Assembly: GCA_934615635.1 (NCBI GenBank)
Contig: CAKTTT010000003.1
Span: forward strand, 1 to 29,926
Length of the DNA stretch: 29,926 nt
Direction of reading: 5' to 3'
From: an uncultured Eubacteriales bacterium
GTDB taxonomy: Bacteria; Bacillota; Clostridia; Oscillospirales; Acutalibacteraceae
The position numbers and the translations under genes were made by a program. Shown one piece after another: positions 24,455 to 29,926 of this stretch (positions are counted from its first letter, which is position 1; each line of letters begins with the position of its first letter). A model generated the notes under the pieces. The model was not told where the DNA came from, did not search any database, and saw only the letters and a program-made list of their open reading frames with translations.

Positions 24455-25739
24455 ATGTTTCCTTCCTCTCTATGGAGCTTTTCCGAAAGGCGCGAAGTAC
24501 CCGGCCGATTCTCTCCGGCGAATTCAGTCGGTCCAGCAACGACCGGTATAGGCTGTAAAACGCCTCCGTACTCAAGCGCGCCGGCGGTTTCATCAGGGTA
24601 AATCCGTCGTACTGATTCCAGTCCTGCGGAGGGGCCTCCCCCTTCTCCACCATCTCTCGATACATGGCCGTTCCAGGAAACGGCGTGGAAATGGTAATGT
24701 TGGTGCCATACATACAGGTATCGTATATAAAGTCGTACAGTTCCTCGAATGTCTCCGGCGTATCCTCCTCCAGCCCCAGCACAAAGCTGCCCACAACGCC
24801 GATTCCCTCCGCCTGAATACGGCGGACGGCCTCTCCATAGATGGATAAGCGTTTCCGCTTGAAGCCGGACCCGTTGATTCTCTGCAGATTGCTTTCATTC
24901 AGGCTCTCAAATCCGATCAGCAGCTTTCGGCAGCCGGATCCAGTCAGCCTCGCCAGCAGCTCGGACTTGGTATAAACCGATACGTCGGTGAAAGCATACC
25001 AGTCCGTCGGCCGGCTGGATAAAATATCCAGAATGGCGTTGCTGTACAAATCATTAATAAAAAAGTTGTCATCCGTAAAAAACAAATACGGCCTCTTCCA
25101 TAGTTTTCGAATCCGGGAAAGCTCCTCCTCTACCTGTTTCAGCGATTTTCTTCTGACCGACTTGCCGTAAATCGTGGAGGACAGGCAAAAACGGCATTGA
25201 TGCGGACACCCTCTGGAAAGCTGGAGGGGAATACTCTTATAAGGATATTTCACCGCCAAATCATACCGCGGAGGCGGAGAGAGGGCCAGCGTGGGCCGAT
25301 GGTCGGCACGGTACATTCTTTTGCTCCGCCCCGTCCTCTCGTCCTGAAGAAAGACGTGGAACAGCTCCTCTCCTTCTCCCACGAACACCACGTCCGCATA
25401 CCGCGACGCCTCCTCGGCGCACATGGTTACATGAGGCCCTCCCAGCAGAATCCGGGATCCCCTCAGCCGGAAACGGACTGCCTGTGCATAAGCGTCGCAG
25501 ACCTGCGCCGTGGAAGGCGACATCAGTACATAGGTATACTCTTCGTCTGGAATTTTTTCAAAATTCGCGTCGATATACGTCAGATCCCAGTCATCCGGCA
25601 GGAGGGCGGCCACCGTTAGCAGGCCCAGATGCGGCGTGCTCCAGAGCCGTTTCCTAGAGCGGAATTCCATCAGTTGTATGTCCGTCTCCATCGTATTGGC
25701 CTGCCGGTTGGCAAGCGCCAGCAGCAAAACGGTTGTCAT
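24447..25739 (-). CDS. B12-binding-type radical SAM protein B
   Basis: A 430-residue radical SAM protein. The N-terminal about 145 residues look like a cobalamin-binding domain (GLLTVAALLPDDWDLTYID, LMSPSTAQV, ILLGGPHVTM, VVFVGEGEELF). The cluster motif SRGCPHQCRFC has Cys178, Cys182 and Cys185. FFTDDNFFIN, LLIGFESLNESNL and GSFVLGLEEDTPETFEE mark the barrel; the C-terminal about 90 residues match the B12 radical SAM tail with PFPGTAM. The RYDLAVKYPY-type linker recalls HpnJ-like members. ATG 25739 (GGGCGGGAGG upstream, 13 bp after the NHL gene) is chosen; the upstream open frame overlaps that gene and has no similarity. It overlaps cobT by 8 bp. Confidence 0.92.
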   Translation of the reverse strand: MTTVLLLALANRQANTMETDIQLMEFRSRKRLWSTPHLGLLTVAALLPDDWDLTYIDANFEKIPDEEYTYVLMSPSTAQVCDAYAQAVRFRLRGSRILLGGPHVTMCAEEASRYADVVFVGEGEELFHVFLQDERTGRSKRMYRADHRPTLALSPPPRYDLAVKYPYKSIPLQLSRGCPHQCRFCLSSTIYGKSVRRKSLKQVEEELSRIRKLWKRPYLFFTDDNFFINDLYSNAILDILSSRPTDWYAFTDVSVYTKSELLARLTGSGCRKLLIGFESLNESNLQRINGSGFKRKRLSIYGEAVRRIQAEGIGVVGSFVLGLEEDTPETFEELYDFIYDTCMYGTNITISTPFPGTAMYREMVEKGEAPPQDWNQYDGFTLMKPPARLSTEAFYSLYRSLLDRLNSPERIGRVLRAFRKSSIERKETYE

Positions 25740-25752
25740 AGCCTCCCGCCCA

Positions 25753-26562
25753 TCAAATAAATTTGTCGACCCGCAGATGATATAGAGCGTTTCGAACGGT
25801 ATCGGTAAAAAGCAGACCGCTCTCCGGCAGGCAGGCCAACGCGCCGATATGGCCCAGCTTTTCGGGACGGAGCCGTTCCCAGGCGGCCGCATCCAAAATC
25901 AATTCCAGCCGCCTATATGACGACCGGTACAGAAATATCCTGCGGGCGGTGCTGATGTACAGATCGCCCGATGAATCGGCAGCGACGGCAATAGGGAAAA
26001 AACGCGCTTCTCCTTTTACCTCCACCCGGCAGCGATGATGCCGCAAATCGCAGCAGAGGATTCGTCCGCGCCCTGTGTCCGTCACATACAGCCGCTCTTT
26101 CCAAAGGCATAGTCCGTAAGGCTTCACGCAATCTATTTCTTCCAATACGCTCGACCGGCCATCTTTTTGCATACAAATCCGATTGTTATGAAAATCCGTG
26201 AAATACCAATTCCCCAGCCGATCTCCGGCTATGCTTCCAGGTAAATGAAGCGGAGGGGCCAGCCCCTCAGAAGCTATCGCCTTCCTCCAACGCTCTTTCC
26301 GTCGAATCCATATGTCATTGCTCTCCACATCGGTTACCGCCAGCCCGCCAGCCGCCATGGCGGCTGCCAGGGGTCTCCAGCCAGGTACAGCCGGGCACAC
26401 CGACGACAAGCCCCGCTTTCTCAGGTCAAAACAAAGCAGACGCCGGTTGCCCATATCCACTATGGTTACCGTCTGAGTCCCTTCATCGTAAACCAGCCCC
26501 GATGGCGAGCGCAATCCGGCCTCCTCGTGCAGCAGCACCGTTGCGGCGGCTACCTCACTCAT
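25753..26562 (-). CDS. NHL/SMP-30-like beta-propeller protein
   Basis: A 269-residue protein made of beta-propeller blades of the NHL type: SPSGLVYDEGTQTVTIVDMGNRRLLCFD, RLGNWYFTDFHNNRICM, WKERLYVTDTGRGRILCCD, DSSGDLYISTARRIFLY and LPESGLLFTDTVRNALYHL. Each has the Asp-x-x-Asn/Gly-x-Arg-Ile turn. There is no signal peptide or membrane segment, so it should be cytosolic. Overlaps the ACP-1 stop by 8 bp. NHL propellers bind proteins, RNA or small molecules and some are lactonases (SMP-30); I cannot see a full metal site, so function is unknown. It may scaffold or gate ACP-bound intermediates for the neighbouring radical SAM enzymes. Confidence 0.75.
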   Translation of the reverse strand: MSEVAAATVLLHEEAGLRSPSGLVYDEGTQTVTIVDMGNRRLLCFDLRKRGLSSVCPAVPGWRPLAAAMAAGGLAVTDVESNDIWIRRKERWRKAIASEGLAPPLHLPGSIAGDRLGNWYFTDFHNNRICMQKDGRSSVLEEIDCVKPYGLCLWKERLYVTDTGRGRILCCDLRHHRCRVEVKGEARFFPIAVAADSSGDLYISTARRIFLYRSSYRRLELILDAAAWERLRPEKLGHIGALACLPESGLLFTDTVRNALYHLRVDKFI

Positions 26563-26812
26563 CCTTCAGATAGCCGCGCACCAGTTCCGCAAAGGTGGCG
26601 ATGTCCCGGATCCGGTCCATATTCAGATCACTGTCGTCGATTTCGATATCATAGGCCTCCTCGATCTCCACCAGAATGGAGAGCGCCAGAATGGAATCGA
26701 TTCCCAGGGAAAGCAGCGGCGTATGATAATCCAGCAAAGCAATTTTGCTTTGATCCTTCATACGAGAGACAATGATTTCCTTTACCCTTTCTTCAATGCT
26801 GTTTACGTTCAT
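26555..26812 (-). CDS. Acyl carrier protein (ACP-1)
   Basis: An 85-residue carrier protein with phosphopantetheine site Ser40 in LLSLGIDSILALSILVEIE and the acidic helix III run EIDDSDLNMDRI. It is preceded by a canonical TTAGGAGG ribosome binding site. Encoded between the two NHL propeller genes and overlapping the second by 8 bp, it may carry the substrate seen by the radical SAM enzymes. The DSI form, shared with ACP-2, differs from the DSL of the FabZ-linked ACP, so this is probably not the elongation carrier. Confidence 0.92.
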   Translation of the reverse strand: MNVNSIEERVKEIIVSRMKDQSKIALLDYHTPLLSLGIDSILALSILVEIEEAYDIEIDDSDLNMDRIRDIATFAELVRGYLKDE

Positions 26813-26830
26813 ACCTTTAACCTCCTAAAT

Positions 26831-28378
26831 TTATGGCAATACAATTTCACACACGCGGTTATTGGCTCCATCCAATAAAAAAAGCGTGTTCCCATAAGCC
26901 GCCAATCCGTTGGGATTGGCCAGCGCCAGTGAGCAGAGCTCCTCCCCCTCCCCCGCGCCGATACCTATGCCGCCGACCAGCGTGTATAGGCGTTTTTCGC
27001 CGGCCGGTATCATACGCACCGCCTGATTCCCGGCATCCGCGATGAACAGATTGCCCCGGCGGTCGCCGCAAACTGCCACCGGATGGCAGAGCCTGGCGGC
27101 CGTCGGGTCGCCGCCGTCCCCGCTATAACCGGGCGCTCCGCAGCCCGCTACCGTGGTAATCCGGCCAGTGGGCAGATGGATCTCTCGAATACGGTGGTTG
27201 CCGTAGTCCGCCGCATAAAGCCTCTCTCCCGTCCAATCGATACCGATCCCATATATTTCCTGGAAATCGGCCTCCAGCGCCGGTCCGCCGTCGCCCGCAA
27301 AGCCGAAGCCGTCTGATCCCGCGAAACGGCGGATCACGCCGCTGCGGTCGACGCGGCGCAAAACATTGTTGGCAATATCGTCGATATAAACATAGCCGTC
27401 CCGGTCGGTCACCACGCCTCCCGGCTTGTTCAGGCGGGCCAGGCGGGCGGGGCCGCCCTCTCCTCCTCCACCGGTTCTGCCCGATCCTGCAAAGGTGAAT
27501 ATGCGGGAACCGTTCAGATCAACAAGCCTTACGACATCGTTGCCGGTATCGGCGATGTACAGCCGTCCGCCGCGACACCACAGCCCGCTGGGTTTATGAA
27601 GCCTGGCCTCCGTCGCCGGTCCTCCGTCACCGGCATACCCCCATACGCCGTCGCCCGCTATCCGACGGACCAGCCGTCCATCGTAACCATTGATCTGATG
27701 GGAATCCTGGTCGGCTATATACAGAGTTCCAGCTTCATCCGCAGCCAGCGCCTGCGGCTCCCATAACGGCGCGTTTTCTCCCGCCACCGGCTCCTCCACC
27801 CTGCCGATCCGGTCGGTTCCGCCGGCTATCCTCCTCCATTTTGCGTGGGGCGCATACAGCACTCGGGAGGCGGACGGCGTTGGGCTCTCCACCGAAAATC
27901 CCCGCTCCTCCTTTCTCATCTGAAAACTGAATACCTGGTTGCGGCGCTGCGCCTTGGCCATGAAGAGCGCCGTCACCGCCTTCTGCAGCACCTGATCCGC
28001 TTCCCTTCCGTCCTCCGGACAGGAGACCACTCCGGCGCTGAAGCTTATCCGGGCGGCGCGATAGGACGAGGGCATCTCTTGCAAAAAACGCTGTCTTCTA
28101 AAGTCCTGACGGACACGCTCGACCAGCGCCGCCCCTTCGTGCGGAGACATCCGGGGCAGGAGAACGGCAAATTCGTCCCCCTCCGAAGACAGGACTTTCG
28201 CCGTGTTACCGAAAGCAACCGTCAGATACCCGTTGATGTCCCTCATGATCCGCGCACATTCCGCAGAGGAAAAGCGGACGCAATACCGCAGAAAAAAATC
28301 CACATCCAACAGCACAAGGGTATATCGCCGCCCCATGTCCTCCATATATCCGCGCAAAATTTGCAGAAGCCGCTTCAT
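26831..28378 (-). CDS. Degenerate GGDEF domain fused to NHL beta-propeller
   Basis: A 515-residue two-part protein. Residues 1-155 fold as a GGDEF domain (LVLLDVDFFLRY, SSEGDEFAVLLP, ISFSAGVVSCPEDG, ALFMAKAQRRNQV). The signature reads EGDEF (66-70), the FKxxND(x)xGHxxGD region is FLRYCVRFSSAE, and the RxxD inhibition site is absent, so c-di-GMP synthesis is doubtful. Residues 180-515 are about six NHL blades with recurring GYAGDGGPATEARL-type loops and LYIADTGNDVVRLVD strands. No transmembrane segment or signal is seen. It may sense nucleotide or scaffold other cluster enzymes. The ATG at 28378 has GGAGGAGGG about 12 bp upstream. No such fusion is known to me from a natural-product cluster. 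Confidence 0.87.
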   Translation of the reverse strand: MKRLLQILRGYMEDMGRRYTLVLLDVDFFLRYCVRFSSAECARIMRDINGYLTVAFGNTAKVLSSEGDEFAVLLPRMSPHEGAALVERVRQDFRRQRFLQEMPSSYRAARISFSAGVVSCPEDGREADQVLQKAVTALFMAKAQRRNQVFSFQMRKEERGFSVESPTPSASRVLYAPHAKWRRIAGGTDRIGRVEEPVAGENAPLWEPQALAADEAGTLYIADQDSHQINGYDGRLVRRIAGDGVWGYAGDGGPATEARLHKPSGLWCRGGRLYIADTGNDVVRLVDLNGSRIFTFAGSGRTGGGGEGGPARLARLNKPGGVVTDRDGYVYIDDIANNVLRRVDRSGVIRRFAGSDGFGFAGDGGPALEADFQEIYGIGIDWTGERLYAADYGNHRIREIHLPTGRITTVAGCGAPGYSGDGGDPTAARLCHPVAVCGDRRGNLFIADAGNQAVRMIPAGEKRLYTLVGGIGIGAGEGEELCSLALANPNGLAAYGNTLFLLDGANNRVCEIVLP

Positions 28379-28438
28379 GACAAAGATCCCTCCTCCCAGG
28401 CTGCCTGAAGTCCGTTTTATCCCGCCTTTGCAAACCCA

Positions 28439-29800
28439 TCATTCATGAAATTTTCCGAAAAATTCCGTCTCGCCTCCGGTCGGTTCGCTGGTTCCAAAAA
28501 ATCGCAGATACCGCGCCATCCGACGCTTAAGAGACGAAGAGATCCAGGGGGTGTTCACCTTATCGTAGGTAAAATTGGCCCACCCCTCCAGCGAATCGGG
28601 GAATTGCATTCCAAACTCTCTGGCAACATCGTACAATGGCGTTCCCAGATAGGGGGAAAAGATAAACAGCAGTATCTCGCTTTCGCGGTCAATCGCTTTA
28701 ATCTTCTCAATCAGCTCAACCGTACGTCGGGTATCCTCTTCTGGAGCCCAGGGGAAGCCGATCATGAAGGAAAGGGAGGGGAGCAGGCCAAACTCCCTGC
28801 ACATCCGAACCGCTTGGAGAATCTGTCCATTGGTGTGCCCCTTGTGAACACGCCGCAGTACCTCCTCGTCGCCGGATTCCCCGCCTATAATGACACGGAA
28901 CAGACCGCCCCGCTTCAGCCGCCGGATATAGGCCGGGGTAAAACGGACGAATTGCTGTGCAACCACCGTTCCGTCCCACGCCACTCCCAGCTCTCTTTTC
29001 GCCAAGCCGTCCGCTATCTGTCCTGCCCGCCGCGTATCCAAAAAGAAGTTATTGTCGAAGAAATGGACCGCATCGATCCGCTGCTCTTCCTTCAACCAAG
29101 CGATATCCCGCACGACGCTTTCCGCAGGCAGCCCGGACCATCGGCGTCGATAAACGTTGCCGATAGAGCAAAAGGAGCATTGAAAGGGACAGCCCCGGCT
29201 GGACTCATATCCCACTACCCGTTGATGCCCCCATTGCGGATGAATGTACAAATCCAAATCCACGGCGGCATAACCGGCAATTATATTATCCTTTAGCTGG
29301 AAGCCGGCGGTTTCCCGCCCGGCGGTTTCCACGATCCGCCCTGCCTTATCCTTATATAGGATATGGGGGACATCCTCCGGCGGGCGCCGATCCCTCAGCC
29401 GCCGCGCCAGTGAAGGAAGAATTTCCTCCCCCTGTCCCATCATCACGATATCCACCAGTTCATGCCGGATAGTTTCATAAGGCATGAGAGTGGGATGCCA
29501 GCCTCCCCAAACGAGGGGAATATCCGGCGCCAGCCGACGTACCATACCGGCGAAAAGCAGCCCGTTGACGATCTGGTAACTGGTTATCGCGCTGATCCCC
29601 ACCATCCACGCGCCGTCCAGCTTATCCCGGATTTCCGATTCCGTATAAATATGCAGCCTTTCGTCCAGGATTTCCACCGGCAGCTCCTCCCGGTAAAGTT
29701 GAGCGGCCAAAGCAATCAAGGACAACGGCAGCGCCGTATAAAGAGTGGGAGACTCCTTCCCATTCGTCAGCGAAGGATAAAACAGCAGTACCCCTTTCAT
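28439..29800 (-). CDS. B12-binding-type radical SAM protein A
   Basis: A 453-residue radical SAM protein with an N-terminal B12-binding-like domain (KGVLLFYPSL, LPLSLIALAAQL, MVGISAITSYQ, VWGGWHPTLMP, MMGQGEEILP). No DxHxxG His is present, as usual in this class. The cluster motif SSRGCPFQCSFC has Cys204, Cys208 and Cys211; FFDNNFFLDTRRA, IIGGESGDEEVLRRVHKGHT and FMIGFPWAPEEDT follow. It resembles BchE/HpnP-type enzymes. The ATG at 29800 overlaps the preceding gene by 4 bp, so it is not the first gene of the operon. Substrate unknown; a 60-bp gap follows before the GGDEF-NHL gene. Confidence 0.92.
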   Translation of the reverse strand: MKGVLLFYPSLTNGKESPTLYTALPLSLIALAAQLYREELPVEILDERLHIYTESEIRDKLDGAWMVGISAITSYQIVNGLLFAGMVRRLAPDIPLVWGGWHPTLMPYETIRHELVDIVMMGQGEEILPSLARRLRDRRPPEDVPHILYKDKAGRIVETAGRETAGFQLKDNIIAGYAAVDLDLYIHPQWGHQRVVGYESSRGCPFQCSFCSIGNVYRRRWSGLPAESVVRDIAWLKEEQRIDAVHFFDNNFFLDTRRAGQIADGLAKRELGVAWDGTVVAQQFVRFTPAYIRRLKRGGLFRVIIGGESGDEEVLRRVHKGHTNGQILQAVRMCREFGLLPSLSFMIGFPWAPEEDTRRTVELIEKIKAIDRESEILLFIFSPYLGTPLYDVAREFGMQFPDSLEGWANFTYDKVNTPWISSSLKRRMARYLRFFGTSEPTGGETEFFGKFHE

Positions 29801-29926
29801 CCCTCCGCCTCCAACAGCAGACCGGATACCGCCCGGCAGAGAAGCTCACCTATCCCGTCGAAATCCACCGGCAGCCCCACAACGCCCGCCTGCAGATGAA
29901 GCACGTCGCTGAGCAGGGTCAGAAAC
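29797..29926 (-). CDS. 3' fragment of an unknown cluster gene
   Basis: An open frame runs in from the right edge and ends with TGA at 29799-29797, overlapping the ATG of radical SAM A (ATGA). About 42 C-terminal residues are visible, with FDGIGELL and the ending GLLLEAEG. They are mildly hydrophobic and helical looking and match no family I recognise. The 4-bp overlap, shared with many genes here, argues that it is a real gene and that the cluster continues beyond the window. Confidence 0.6.
   Translation of the reverse strand, partial: FLTLLSDVLHLQAGVVGLPVDFDGIGELLCRAVSGLLLEAEG

Noticed and set aside
26831..28378. Repeated GDGG-type sequences as a DNA repeat or CRISPR-like array
   Set aside because: The periodicity comes from NHL propeller blades in one coding frame; the repeats are not identical at DNA level and have no spacers.
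1..29926. tRNA, rRNA, insertion sequences, integrase or attachment sites
   Set aside because: I saw no transposase or recombinase frames, no tRNA-like cloverleaf and no flanking direct repeats, so there is no direct sign of a mobile element here.

Overview
The window looks like chromosomal DNA from a GC-rich anaerobic member of the Bacillota (Clostridia, possibly a gut Oscillospiraceae-type lineage). The lineage is inference from strong GGAGG-type ribosome binding sites, a FabK-type enoyl reductase, many oxygen-sensitive radical SAM enzymes and the sigma/ABC operon style. No marker gene fixes the taxon.

Left part (1-4739, + strand): the 3' part of a MATE efflux pump ends in a clear terminator. 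It is followed by a four-gene unit: an ECF-type sigma factor, a six-TM membrane protein, an ABC ATPase and an ABC-2 type permease. A long hairpin at 4779-4817 separates this unit from a convergent one.

Right part (4824 to the right edge, all - strand): about 25 kb with 24 genes read right to left. Most genes overlap by 4 or 8 bp or are spaced by fewer than 35 bp. In order of transcription they are: an unknown 3' fragment; B12-type radical SAM A; a degenerate GGDEF domain fused to an NHL propeller; ACP-1; a second NHL propeller; B12-type radical SAM B; CobT; B12-type radical SAM C; a flavodoxin-like protein; a thiolase homologue; a HemN-like radical SAM; an HldE-type nucleotidyltransferase; FabZ fused to an ACP; ketosynthase; AccD; AccA; FabD; an Sfp-type PPTase; a serine hydrolase fused to a PvdE/SyrD-type peptide-exporter ABC protein; a HAD hydrolase; an HldE-type PfkB kinase; ACP-2; a drastically shortened NRPS protein (stub of C, end of A, PCP, E); and FabK.

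My reading (inference) is an undescribed biosynthetic cluster. A dedicated discrete (type II) fatty-acid/polyketide synthase makes an acyl chain on its own carriers. Three cobalamin-type radical SAM enzymes and one HemN-like radical SAM enzyme, possibly supported by the flavodoxin and CobT, would methylate, cyclise or otherwise rework it. A phosphorylated and nucleotide-activated polyol or sugar and an epimerised aminoacyl unit may be attached, and a hydrolase-exporter fusion would trim and export the product. FabG, biotin carboxylase, BCCP, an intact adenylation domain, a glycosyltransferase and a termination enzyme are not in the window. They must lie beyond the right edge, come from the host, or be absent. 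Several proteins have altered key residues or are truncated (thiolase His to Tyr, HAD DxD to DxY, GGDEF to EGDEF, NRPS deletion), so the system is either neofunctionalised or partly decayed.
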